Source: Paramacrobiotus metropolitanus (taxonomy: Eukaryota; Tardigrada; Eutardigrada; Parachela; Macrobiotidae). From it: a stretch of DNA of 64,000 nt. A program made the position numbers and the translations under genes. Under the pieces are notes generated by a model. That model saw nothing but the letters and a program-made list of their open reading frames with translations. It did no database searches and was not told the origin of the DNA. The stretch covers positions 3,782,001-3,846,000 of the forward strand of contig NW_026570221.1 of the NCBI RefSeq assembly GCF_019649055.1, in the 5' to 3' direction. Of the stretch, positions 31,098 to 40,139 are shown in pieces (within the stretch, counting starts at the first letter, position 1; each line of letters opens with the position of its first letter).

Positions 31098-31221
31098 AGT
31101 TTACTATTGCGTGTACTTTTACAATACATTAGCACGAATGAGTTGATGCTTCCAATTTGCATGAATAAATTTAGATAATAAAGTTTCTACCGTGTAAAAG
31201 TAAGCTGCGCTCCGGTCTACC

Positions 31222-31248
31222 AATGCACGCGCAAGTGCATTTTCCTAG
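31222..31248 (+). other. Helitron 3' terminus: hairpin and CTAG
   Basis: AATGCAC-GCGCAA-GTGCATT forms a perfect 7-bp stem, followed after TTC by CTAG. This is the canonical hairpin plus CTRR ending used as the rolling-circle terminator. Confidence 0.92.
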
Positions 31249-31665
31249 TTTAATCACTTCCCGATCACTTTCGATGTTATAAGTCCCCAATTCATAATTC
31301 ACGGCGAAAAAGTTTGATAGATCGTCCCATGTGACTCATATCGATCCGCCGAGTCTCGGCATCGCCGCGTCGGTAATGGCGATTTTCCAAAACTTCAGTT
31401 CCATCTTCAGTCGTGGAGGGAGCATAGGCTGTGGCAGATAATATGACCATCTGTTAGAATCCGAATAACAAAAGCACAACTTTCCTTCTTTGTAGGCCCT
31501 CTTGGTCATCCTATCGAAGCCCACGCCGGATAATCTCAAAACTCGGTTGGCACAAATTACTGATCTGAGATCTTTCTGAGTCATCGTCTGAAATGGCTGC
31601 CTCGCTAAGATGCCCTTCAATTCGCACCACGCATGGTTCTGATTATCCAATGGTAATCCGAGCAT
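31249..31665 (-). CDS. E2 ORF2, winged-helix-like modules three and four (interrupted)
   Basis: Reads ILARQPFQTMTQKDLRSVIC then YKEGKLCFCYSDSNRWSYYLP (module three). After an in-frame TGA near 31336 it continues WDDLSNFFAVNYELGTYNIES up to the Helitron insertion point at 31249, where module four is split. The pattern of helix, glycine turn and hairpin is the same as in E1 at 10330-10840. Confidence 0.65.
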
Positions 31666-31676
31666 ATAGTCGCGAT

Positions 31677-32468
31677 CTATATGCTCGGATCGCGATATAT
31701 AGATCGCGACGTCGACGTCGACTCGACGTCGACTGACGTCGACTCTTTTTCATCAATTAAAAGCTTCGGAATTGAACTTGATAATGATTTCGTCGATTTC
31801 GGTTCGTTTCTCTGGGTGGGAGCCGAGTCCGTCTCATCATCTTTCGATGCTTCTTCAGCAGTTTCACCTTCTTCTTGGGAAGTTACATCGTTTTTCGACT
31901 TGCCACCGCTAGTCATAGCTGATTTCGGTTGTGGCAATAGCAATGTCTGTTGTCTACGACGGCGCATTTCATCCAATTCCCCTTCGGTTTGTGCCGTCAG
32001 CTTATCCATGGGAGTAACGGCCTTCGTTTTCTCACCATGTGACTGTTGGCTCGTTGTAGCTGCTTGTCCCGACATTGAAGGTGCATCCGGTTCTGGTTCG
32101 TTATCCGATTCGTAATCGAATTCCACGATGCCCTTCAGTGTTAATGAATTCTTCGACTTATCTGCCTCGATCTTGTCTCTGGCAGCTCGCTTCTGATCTC
32201 CCTTCTGCAAGATCACATTCAACATGGGAGTTTTCGGATCATTTCGCTGGGGAATTGGAAGTTTTTCCATCACTTCGCTAGACGAGAAGTTGCAGTAATC
32301 GTGTATTTCCTCCGGTATGAATCCCAAGATGGTGTATCTGATCGGGGATCCTTCATAAGCGTTGGTGGTGAGGAGTTTACCCTCTTGAAGCATCTGTGTT
32401 AATGTCCTCCCGTTGCCCGCTTCGATCTCCACGATCCTACCCATCCCGTCTTGCCATACTCCATTCAT
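31677..32468 (-). CDS. E2 ORF2, winged-helix-like module two and linker
   Basis: The N-terminal 60 residues contain TLTQMLQEGKLLTTNAYEGS and IRYTILGFIP, almost the same as LETTNAYRAEPIRFTIPGFIP of E1 (9355-9415). This is the strongest single match between the two ORF2s. A Lys/Glu/Ser-rich linker follows and ends in a stretch coded by GTCGAC repeats (31705-31745). It starts off-frame relative to the previous block through a shift near 32468. Confidence 0.7.
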   Translation of the reverse strand: MNGVWQDGMGRIVEIEAGNGRTLTQMLQEGKLLTTNAYEGSPIRYTILGFIPEEIHDYCNFSSSEVMEKLPIPQRNDPKTPMLNVILQKGDQKRAARDKIEADKSKNSLTLKGIVEFDYESDNEPEPDAPSMSGQAATTSQQSHGEKTKAVTPMDKLTAQTEGELDEMRRRRQQTLLLPQPKSAMTSGGKSKNDVTSQEEGETAEEASKDDETDSAPTQRNEPKSTKSLSSSIPKLLIDEKESTSVDVESTSTSRSIYRDPSI

Positions 32469-32690
32469 GTATTGGCGATACGATGTCTAGTAGATCCTAC
32501 CGGGCTTCGCAAGCCTGCGATGGCCACTTCAATCTGTCTTCTTTTATTGGCATGTGGTTCAAATAGCTTCTTATCGATTCCACCAGTTCTGACTAACTTC
32601 GACTTGCAACGCCAATCAAGGTGTTTCTTAATCAGCCTACCCGAATTCAGGGCAAAATCAATTATCGTATCCAACTTTGATGGAGTTAAA
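32465..32690 (-). CDS. E2 ORF2, winged-helix-like module one
   Basis: LDTIIDFALNSGRLIKKHLDW matches MRRVVTLILDMGLLVRTHRDW of E1 (about 9060-9120). The reading enters by a frameshift from the segment above (32686-32889) and leaves by another near 32468. Confidence 0.6.
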
Positions 32691-33181
32691 CTCCATTTCG
32701 TTTATTCAACCATTCTTTAACACGTTGTCGGAACCTTACTGTCACCGAGGTATCACCTCGCGTGCGAAATGTAGCCATAGCGAAATTTGCAGCCTCAATC
32801 AGATCATTCTCTGTTAAGGTATCGTCATCGTCCCCTAATTCCTCGAAGTCGGGAAAGGGTTCATCATCATCTGGTTCCGAATATTCCAAGTCGCTATTAC
32901 CCTATCTTCTGGTATACGCTGCTAATCCGACTTCATCGATACGTCGGACTGCCGCAGGTTTAGACTTTTTCTTGGTACTCTTATTCTTTGCACTTTTCTT
33001 CTGTTTTTCCAACGCTGCTTGTTTCTGTTTTTCCAGAGTCGCTTCGAGACTGTTCGGGGCCATCTTCGGCTCCGTCGTCATACTTCTCGTAGCTCGAACT
33101 GGAATGCCGGGCTTCGACTTCGAAGCAACTGTCGATGTACTCGGACTACTTTACTCTGATGCTGTCGACTCGCGGGATGTT
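32686..33181 (-). CDS. E2 ORF2, Lys-rich and acidic linker
   Basis: Minus-strand frame with in-frame stops near 33146 (TAA) and 32900 (TAG). It reads Lys-rich KQKQAALEKQKKSAKNKSTKK and then an acidic patch (EPDDDEPFPDFEELGDDDD) before a short helix. Disordered linker between the middle block and the winged-helix region; no function assigned. Confidence 0.5.
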
Positions 33182-34255
33182 TCACGTTTCCCTTTTTCCT
33201 TCTGCGCCTTTCTCTCTGCGTTCCTTTTGAGTCGACGCCGCCATAATCTGTCTCATATTAATCGCTCTCTTTATCGCGATAGGTGGTGGTTTCGGTTTTT
33301 CATCCGGCGACGTTGCTGATTGTATGACACCTTTTTTTGGTGTAGTCGTTGACGACTTCAGACTTTCGTCGATATCGATTACCTCGTCGTCATCTTCTGA
33401 TTTCTCGCTCGCGATCTCTTCATCATCAGATGGGGATTGGTCCTTCCTTTTTCCCTCTTTTTGTTTCTGAGGTTTCCCTTTCGAGCTTTTTGTTTCCGCT
33501 TTTTCGGTTTTAGCGATCACTTTCTCTGGTTTTTCCGGTTTCTTTGACTTTGTCTGCGCTTTAGCTGAGCTCGGTTTTGATTCCTGTTTGGATGATTTCG
33601 TTCTGGATTCATCTTTAGAGGATTTCGACTTAGATGCATCCTTGGATGATCTCGGTGTTGGTTCATCCTCTTCCGAGTCTTCGTGAACCGTCTCTTCTTC
33701 ATCGTCTTCCTCTTCCTCTTCAGATTCCGCAGGTGGGTGACATCTATCACAATTCACATCGTTGCATGCCTTGTGATCTGCTCCTTGGATAATCGCGATC
33801 GCCCGTTGCATCGATCGTCTTGGGTTATTTTCATCAACTGGTTCATCTTCCATCTGAGGAGCATTTTCTCCTTGTGGGGCATCCTCCCCCGATGGAGCAT
33901 CTTCGGCTTCCATCTGCTCCACACCTTCACCTTCCATCTGCTCTTCACCTTCACCGGCAGGACCTTCCTCATCTGCCTGTTTAAGTTGGCGATAGATCGC
34001 ATCAACTTCTGCTGCTACTGGATAATGTTTCGTTGGTGGATCCATCTCATAGACCAAATGATATTGTGGTGTGTAAACCGCCTTACGAAGCTGTCCATCG
34101 TCTGTTGAGGTAGCCGTCACCCTGACGTATGCTCCGTCTGCAGCAGCTCGATGGCTCATGATGTTCAGAATTCCATCTCTGTTAGCTTTAACATCCTTCT
34201 TCGATTCGGGCGGCAGCATGTTATACAGGTCTGTCAGTGCTTTTTCGTTCTCCAC
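33182..34255 (-). CDS. E2 ORF2, middle block (acidic/Lys-rich)
   Basis: Starts with an ordered stretch (ALTDLYNMLPPESKKDVKANR, VYTPQYHLVYEMDPPTKHY) and then becomes a long Glu/Asp then Lys/Ser-rich disordered region. One in-frame TGA near 34289 separates it from the block before. A short Cys motif CNDVNCDRC lies near 33750. No family is recognised. Confidence 0.55.
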   Translation of the reverse strand: MENEKALTDLYNMLPPESKKDVKANRDGILNIMSHRAAADGAYVRVTATSTDDGQLRKAVYTPQYHLVYEMDPPTKHYPVAAEVDAIYRQLKQADEEGPAGEGEEQMEGEGVEQMEAEDAPSGEDAPQGENAPQMEDEPVDENNPRRSMQRAIAIIQGADHKACNDVNCDRCHPPAESEEEEEDDEEETVHEDSEEDEPTPRSSKDASKSKSSKDESRTKSSKQESKPSSAKAQTKSKKPEKPEKVIAKTEKAETKSSKGKPQKQKEGKRKDQSPSDDEEIASEKSEDDDEVIDIDESLKSSTTTPKKGVIQSATSPDEKPKPPPIAIKRAINMRQIMAASTQKERREKGAEGKRET

Positions 34256-34291
34256 ATTAGCATATTCCTTCTCTTCTTTCGATGTGAACCA

Positions 34292-34942
34292 TCATGCGAA
34301 TGGAACGGGATCTCCCGATATAGGATCGACGATCTCAGCGATCATCACTATTGGCAATCCGACCGTACAATGGATTCCCAATTTAAATGTTCTACAAGTC
34401 ATTTCCTGATACAGGTAGGTCGTATCGTATGCCTCCTTCGGCTTCCTTTGACCATCTGACTCGATCCCCTCTTTCAACTGATTTCTATCAACTGCCAGCA
34501 TCTCCCCGTCAGTTGCGTACATGTACACAAAGTGGTCGTCGTGCGTTCCCACTCGGATACAGATCCATGCCTTCTCTTTCACCGTTACTGGCGTGATCAG
34601 TTGTCCTAGCATCTGAATGAGGATTCGTGGGTTTGTACGATCTTCCTCCCGTTCAATCTTGAGTAGCGCCCCCTGCACTTCATCTCTCGACTGTTTGGTA
34701 ATCTGGTTTCTGATTTCCGTCGGTGTATTTCGTTGATATGAGGGAATCTCCTCTTCCGTGACTTTATCGACAATCTGGGCAGTAACTTTGTTCGGGGGTC
34801 CTTCCGATCTCGAGTATGTCACTGTATATGCCCGAACCTGCGGTATGATCATCGGAATTCTTGCCGGTGTTGGTGGTGGTTGAGTCGAGCTCTTCTCCAC
34901 TGGTACAGCGATCTGTTGCTCCTTCGGTGGTTTCTTACTCAC
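34292..34942 (-). CDS. E2 ORF2, ordered domain absent or diverged in E1
   Basis: About 215 residues. The first 60 are Pro/Ser-rich. The remainder looks folded, with beta-type segments (AWICIRVGTHDDHFVYMYAT, MTCRTFKLGIHCTVGLPIVMI). I cannot find a clear match in E1 ORF2. The C-terminus runs into the next block past a TGA at about 34289. Confidence 0.5.
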   Translation of the reverse strand: MSKKPPKEQQIAVPVEKSSTQPPPTPARIPMIIPQVRAYTVTYSRSEGPPNKVTAQIVDKVTEEEIPSYQRNTPTEIRNQITKQSRDEVQGALLKIEREEDRTNPRILIQMLGQLITPVTVKEKAWICIRVGTHDDHFVYMYATDGEMLAVDRNQLKEGIESDGQRKPKEAYDTTYLYQEMTCRTFKLGIHCTVGLPIVMIAEIVDPISGDPVPFA

Positions 34943-35360
34943 CGAGGGGTTTCACTGGTACAGGCATCTCATGCTGTTTCGGCAGTTCCTTACTCGCCGT
35001 CGGATTCTTAGCCTGATGACCTTTTTCTGTCGACTTCGGACTTGTCGTCTGCGATCTGTTCCGTTTAACGCTACAGCGAGATGAATCCGCTGTCGAAATT
35101 TCTCGAGATCGCGCTCGCTGTTCAATGGCTTCATCGATTCGTTTCTTCTGTTCTCTTAAGTCCGCGTCGGTCATCTCCTCTACCGACTTCGCAGTAGATG
35201 TACCAGGTTCAGGTGCGCTGCTCGCCGTGGGTTGCATCTGTGATGAACCAGCTGCGCGAACTTCGGGTTGTGTGGTTTCTTCCGGAAACTTATCAATCCA
35301 CCTCAGAATCCTTTCGATCATCTTCGGCCATGGTCTGTTTATCAACGCCTGATGATTATG
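34935..35360 (-). CDS. E2 ORF2, linker after coiled coil
   Basis: Continues the coiled-coil block after a shift near 35356 (RPWPKMIERILRWIDKF) and then a Ser/Thr/Lys-rich linker with a charged helix (DADLREQKKRIDEAIEQRAR). It ends near 34935 and overlaps the next frame, another single-base break. Confidence 0.5.
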   Translation of the reverse strand, partial: HNHQALINRPWPKMIERILRWIDKFPEETTQPEVRAAGSSQMQPTASSAPEPGTSTAKSVEEMTDADLREQKKRIDEAIEQRARSREISTADSSRCSVKRNRSQTTSPKSTEKGHQAKNPTASKELPKQHEMPVPVKPLGE

Positions 35361-36552
35361 TCTTCATTGTGGCGATTCTGATTCCGATCTCCTTTCGTGC
35401 TTCCTGCACTTTTTCTTTCCGTTCTTTGAGCACGATGTGTCCCGGATCGGTTACAGCCATCTGCTCTATCATGTATCCATAGAAGAGTTGCTCGTCGTTA
35501 ACTCGTTCGTGTATTCTGTAGAAATCACGGCATAGACGTTTGAAGTTGTGAACAGCCCTCCGCTCATCTTCTGTGATCACTTCGGATTCTCCCACGATCA
35601 TACTGAGCTGGTCATCATCCTCACTTACGTTCACCGCCAATCTCGGCACGTATCTGGAGTGTGAGCCTGGGGGACTCAGTTTCATCGTTTCCATCTGAGG
35701 ACCCAATGGGGGCAACATTCCTCGTGGTCGAGGTGAGCTGCGGTTTCCATGTTGCGATCTTCCGACTCTTTTGTTCGGAGATCGTCGCTCAAATCGGTGA
35801 GATGGACGAGGTGCTCTCGTAGGTGCTGCCTCGACCCAATCTGGGAATAATGACAAGGAAGATGGTGTAGCTGGTGCTGGCGCCCTTCCGCCACGCACTG
35901 ATCCTGGCGGTGATCCGCCGATTATCCCACCATGTTGGACCGCTGCTGACATCGGACCGAATCCGTGGTGTCGAATAGGTGACGGTGCCACTCCGCTAAA
36001 TCCACCATGTCGGACAGGTGCTGATGACATCCTGCCGAATCCGCCATGTCCTGTCGGGAAAAGCGATACATTCGATCTTGGGGGTGGTTGTGGTCCCATA
36101 GGCATTTGCACCGATCCATACATTGGTGGAGTGTGCGTTCCAGGAAACGGTTGAAATGGATCGTTTTGTACCGGATATTGTTGTGGCCCGACTAGATGGC
36201 CGTGGGTCACCCAATTCAGTGTGTTATAGTAATTCGTTGGGTCCTGGTACGGGTAATATGCCTGAACATCGGCCGCATAGATCGGTTGATCTCCCTGTCC
36301 CGGGTCATTCTGCGCCGTTCCTGCAGACGACGTGGACTCATCTCTGTAGTGAGCAGCTTGGCCGTGACCGCCTTCCATTCTTATCGGCGTCGGTGCTTTT
36401 AACGGGTTTCCAATACTTTCCGAATCGGAATTCTCTGAATTTTGCCGTTCCAGTCTTTCCATTAACTTTTTATTCCCTGCTATAACAATGAAACGATATC
36501 TGTTAGCCAGTTTACAACGGTGAACTTTCACACCTCCCCAACTCCTGTTCAT
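35356..36552 (-). CDS. E2 ORF2, N-terminal block (Pro/Gly/Tyr-rich, then coiled coil)
   Basis: Equivalent of E1 3913-5300. The ATG at 36552 (MNRSWGGVKVHRC) opens the frame, but an acceptor-like TTGTTATAGCAG about 75 bases on suggests that a spliced RNA may start translation at MERLERQNSENS instead. Pro/Gly/His-rich repeats follow (SAPVRHGGFSG, SPIRHHGFG, AAVQHGGIIG, about 35920-36060), then a helical region (AVHNFKRLCRDFYRIHERV) ending at 35356. There is no signal peptide or membrane segment, so it is not env. Confidence 0.6.
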   Translation of the reverse strand: MNRSWGGVKVHRCKLANRYRFIVIAGNKKLMERLERQNSENSDSESIGNPLKAPTPIRMEGGHGQAAHYRDESTSSAGTAQNDPGQGDQPIYAADVQAYYPYQDPTNYYNTLNWVTHGHLVGPQQYPVQNDPFQPFPGTHTPPMYGSVQMPMGPQPPPRSNVSLFPTGHGGFGRMSSAPVRHGGFSGVAPSPIRHHGFGPMSAAVQHGGIIGGSPPGSVRGGRAPAPATPSSLSLFPDWVEAAPTRAPRPSHRFERRSPNKRVGRSQHGNRSSPRPRGMLPPLGPQMETMKLSPPGSHSRYVPRLAVNVSEDDDQLSMIVGESEVITEDERRAVHNFKRLCRDFYRIHERVNDEQLFYGYMIEQMAVTDPGHIVLKERKEKVQEARKEIGIRIATMKT

Positions 36553-36570
36553 ATCATCATAACGCCCTTT

Positions 36571-37062
36571 TTAAATGTTATTTTGTTTAGTTATCCGATC
36601 AAGGAGTCCCGTATCGGCGGCATCTTCATCAACTCCTCGTCGCGTTAGAAATTCCGTAAGAGTGGGTTTCGACTTTGTCTTTTTGACCTTCCTTCGCTCG
36701 ATAGCAGCGGCGATGTCGTTTGCCAACTGTGCAGCTGTTGCTTTCACTGCATCGGGCTGCTGCTGCCTATCAGCGGCAGCAGAACGAGCAAAAGGGCTTC
36801 TCAAATCCTGCTCTGTTAGTTCAGTCCCCTTCGACTGATCTCTTAGAAGGTCAGCCACATCTTTGGTAGCAGTGCGTGGTTTGAAAGAAGACTGTTGGTT
36901 CAAGTCTTCTGGAAAAGCACGATCTACTAGTTCAGCATCTTTCTGCTGATTAGTAGAAGTGCGTGGTTTAAGAGAGTCTTTTAAATTATGCTCTGCTACG
37001 CCAGAACGTGGTTCGTTCATTTCTGCCAAATTTCCGGCTTGTTCATTCAACTTGATGGTCAC
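36571..37062 (-). CDS. E2 integrase C-terminal tail
   Basis: About 163 residues with four degenerate repeats of the type LKPRTST/FKPRTATK/LRSPFARSAA (also in the end of the preceding frame). It closes with SKPTLTEFLTRRGVDEDAADTG and LLDRIT, matching the end of the E1 tail. Likely the C-terminal end of the gag-pol polyprotein, ending at a stop at 36571. It lacks the AT-hook seen in E1. Confidence 0.6.
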   Translation of the reverse strand: MTIKLNEQAGNLAEMNEPRSGVAEHNLKDSLKPRTSTNQQKDAELVDRAFPEDLNQQSSFKPRTATKDVADLLRDQSKGTELTEQDLRSPFARSAAADRQQQPDAVKATAAQLANDIAAAIERRKVKKTKSKPTLTEFLTRRGVDEDAADTGLLDRITKQNNI

Positions 37063-37135
37063 TGCTGTTTCAAAGTCCTTATCTTGTTTTTTTTTATCTT
37101 CCTCTTTTCTTCTTCTTAGTCTCCGTCACATCTTC

Positions 37136-37930
37136 TCATAACTCAGGTAGCACTGAGCGTGGTTCGGGAAATGGAGTTGCTTCATTTTGCGGAGGACGCT
37201 CTGCTATGTCAGCGCCATCGGCAGCAGATCGTGATTCAAAAGCATCTTTTGGGCTGTGCTCTGCTTCGGCCTCCATCTCATCCATTCCGGTAGCATTGCG
37301 TGGTTTGAGAAAAGCGCGCTCTGATACCGTTGTGTCCAGACCGTCCTCTAATTCTTCCGTCAATGGCGGGTGCCATGGTTTTAGTCGATCGAATGAAACG
37401 ACTTTCAGGTCGGCTTCTTTTATCGGGTTCATTTCGATGACTTCAACTTCGTTCGGTCGTGGGAAACTGAGGATTTTCCATACTTTATCGTACTTTTTCT
37501 TGAAATCAGATTGAACTTCCTTTTTCCCTTGTTTCGTATCTTTGGGAAGTCGGATAAGTACGAAGTCGCCGTTTTTGAAGTTCGGTTCCGATTTCTTCTT
37601 GTTATAGATCTCAGCGTTCTTTTCATATGCATCTTTTATATTGCATCTGGCAACTTCCTCAGCGAATGTAAGATTCTTTTTCATGGTCTCCACCCATTCG
37701 TCTGGAGTACCATAATCATCTGGTAAGTTCGTTTTTGTCACCATATCCTCTGGCATAGTCATCTCTCTTCCATGTAGCATGTAATATGCCGAGTAGCCGG
37801 TTGTAGCATGTATCGCTTTATTCATCCCTGAGACCACATACGGGAGATATTTGTTGATATTCCGTTCATTTACCGCTTTCATATATTGTGCGAGACCGTC
37901 TCCGATGATCTACATCTGCCTTTCGACTTG
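37136..37930 (-). CDS. pol: E2 integrase, end of core and C-terminal domain
   Basis: Contains the third catalytic acid (E of GQGQVERQ at about 37920) in a frame that meets an in-frame TAG near 37910. Then follow HATTGYSAYYMLHGREMTMPE, typical of Ty3/gypsy integrases, KKKSEPNFKNGDFVLIRLP, and DRLKPWHPPL at the end of the SH3-like domain. The tail has LKPRNATG and FESRSAADG repeats that continue into the next entry. Confidence 0.85.
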
Positions 37931-38343
37931 GCCCTGGCCCTCAGGGTGGTACGCCGTTCCGAACGTGTGTTTAAATTTAAACACATTGGTGACTTTCGAT
38001 AGGACTTCCGCTTTGAAGTGCCTTCCCGATCCGTATGTAAGGTGTGCGGTGCTCCATGTATCAATATCACATGTTTTACGAAGACTTTGGCAAACTCCTT
38101 CGCTGTTGCCGTCTTCATTGGTACTGATATCACATATTTCGTCAGCTGGTCGATGAACACCGCTATGTACTTATATCCTCGTTTCTTTGTCGGTAATAAA
38201 GGTCCTTTCAGATCGGCGTATATTCGGAAGAAAGGATGTCCCACTTTGATCTCTTGCAGCTTTCCAGGTGGGCATTTCCTTGGTGTCTTGGTAAACCGAC
38301 ATCCCTGACATGCGAGTATATAATTCTTCACGTCCGTAGTCAT
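37879..38343 (-). CDS. pol: E2 integrase, zinc region and start of catalytic core
   Basis: CQGC closes the HHCC zinc domain whose histidines (HALHDEKAAGHLG) are at about 38400-38440. The first two catalytic acids are ADLKGPL (about 38210) and HTDR (about 38035). Just after HTDR the reading leaves the family pattern, so a frameshift near 38025 is needed to reach GTAYHPEGQGQVE in the next frame. Confidence 0.85.
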   Translation of the reverse strand: MTTDVKNYILACQGCRFTKTPRKCPPGKLQEIKVGHPFFRIYADLKGPLLPTKKRGYKYIAVFIDQLTKYVISVPMKTATAKEFAKVFVKHVILIHGAPHTLHTDREGTSKRKSYRKSPMCLNLNTRSERRTTLRARAKSKGRCRSSETVSHNI

Positions 38344-38358
38344 TCTGTCCCAATAATA

Positions 38359-40139
38359 TCACAGTCTTATCGCTGCTAACGTCTTTTCATATCCGAGATG
38401 ACCTGCTGCTTTCTCATCATGCAGCGCATGTATGATCGCTCGTCTCATTGACAGTGGTACGACGTATGACCTTTCTAATCTCCCTTTATTGTCTTTTATT
38501 CGGTACAAGATTCCATTCCACAACTGGTAATGTACTTCGAATTTCGATCTCGTTTGGGCATCTGCTAAGTGTTCGAGTTCATCGATGATCATTGCAAAGT
38601 GAGGATCTTTCAGTTGCTTGTTTCGGAGCTGCAAGTTCGAGTCATATTCTTCTTCCTCATCTCCTTGCAAGTTGACGATACGGACAGTGGCAGTGCTGAG
38701 ATCGTTCCAGTCCGTGATGACTTTGCATCGAGGTAGCGGTTTATGTCGGTTATCTTTCTTTTTAGGGAATCTCAACAGTTTGATCGGGCATTCAGTTAGA
38801 GCTCGTACAAGGTTAACGTTAATCGTTGATTCAGCCGGCTCGTTCGCCGTAGCTGGATCATCTTTTACTCGCTTGTCTCTCTCTTCGGCCATCTGTACGA
38901 AGAGTTGCCACACTTCAACTGCTGGTTCTTTTATATCATACTCTTTTTTGATGTCTTCGAAGTTCGGTATCTCATCAAATTCTTCATCATGGCATGTCGG
39001 ACCTTCGATTGGTGCCCTCAATAGTGCATCCGCGTTGTCGCAGTACTTTCCCTGTTTGTACTCAATTTTGAACTGATGACCTTGTAATGCCATCGCCCAT
39101 CTCGTAAGTCGCGGATTCATGCCAACTTTGTTCGTTTCCGATCTCAGCAAGTTCGTCAGCGCTTGATGATCCGTTCGTACGGTGAACACGGAGTAATCGA
39201 TGTACGATTTGAACTTTCTGACGGCAAACACAACCGCCAGACACTCCCATTCAGTTAAACCGTAGTTCCGTTCAGCTCCATGTAAGACGCGGCTCGCATA
39301 GGCAATTGGATGACCTTCTTGTGATAGTACTGCTCCAATTCCTTCTTTGCTCGCGTCACATTCGATTACTGTTGGCTTAGCTGGATCAAATTTCGCTAAG
39401 ACTGGTCCTTCGCATAGCAACTTATTCAAGTTGTCGAATTCCTTCGTATGAACTTCTGTCCAGTCCTTTCGCACATGTTTATCGTTTCGCAACAGCTCAT
39501 ATAAGTGGCGGGTTTGCTGCGCATATCCAGCTATGAACTTCCGATAATAGTTCGCAAGTCCGAGAAACGATCTCAGCTGCCGTTCAGTCTGAGGTCGTTT
39601 GAACTCGGATACTGCGGTGATCTTTTCGGGATCCATGCGAACTCCATCTTCACTGAGTATATGACCTAGAAATCCCATCTCCCGCATTCCAAATTCACAC
39701 TTCGTCGGTTTAATGGTGAAACCTGCTTCGACCAAACTTTGAAGGACATTCCTCATATTCTGCAGGAAAATCTCCCAAGTCTTTCCAGCGAAAATGACAT
39801 CATCGATGTATCCGAAGACGCAGCCCTTTCGCTTTGCCTTGGATAGCACACGATCCATACAGAGTTGAAACGTTTCAGGTCCATTACACACTCCAAATGG
39901 CATTTTTTTAAACCGATACATGCCATCTTGCGTTACAAAGGTCGTTTTATTAATCGATTCCGGATCCATCGGTATCTGCCAGAATCCACTTTGCAGATCT
40001 ATCTTCCCATAATACTTGTTGCCTGCACATGCATCTAGCAACTCATCTGGATTCGGTAACGGATAGTTATTTTTCTTCGTTAACTTGTTCAGCAAGATAT
40101 AGTTGACGCAGAATCTTGTGCCTGTTGTCCCGTCACCGT
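38359..40139 (-). CDS. pol: E2 reverse transcriptase and RNase H
   Basis: RT palm with KIDLQSGFWQIPMDP, catalytic YIDD at about 39800 (GYIDDVIFAGKT), thumb region SFLGLANYYRKFIAGYAQQ, then RNase H with ECDASKEGIGAVLSQ, the E of EWECLAVVFAV, RTDHQALTNLL and DNADALLR. A linker of about 170 residues and the first His pair of the integrase zinc domain follow, up to a stop at 38359. The N-terminal part of RT is in the previous frame: a run of seven A near 40140, where six would keep the frame, separates the two. Confidence 0.93.

Larger units (their letters stand above)
26861..31248 (+). mobile_element. Helitron (4388 bp) inserted in E2 ORF2
   Basis: Rolling-circle transposon with recognisable ends. 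The 5' end is TCGACCGGAGCGCAGC after an A (26860). The 3' end is CTAG (31245-31248) preceded by a 7-bp hairpin AATGCAC/GTGCATT (31222-31241) and followed by T, as for canonical A^T insertion without target duplication. GACCGGAGCGCAGC near the 5' end is repeated inverted near the 3' end (31206-31219). It encodes a degraded RepHel: DUF6570-type N-terminus, Rep remnant with tyrosine motif, and Pif1-like helicase. The HUH part of Rep is missing and stops and frameshifts interrupt the rest, so it needs a helper. Confidence 0.93.
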
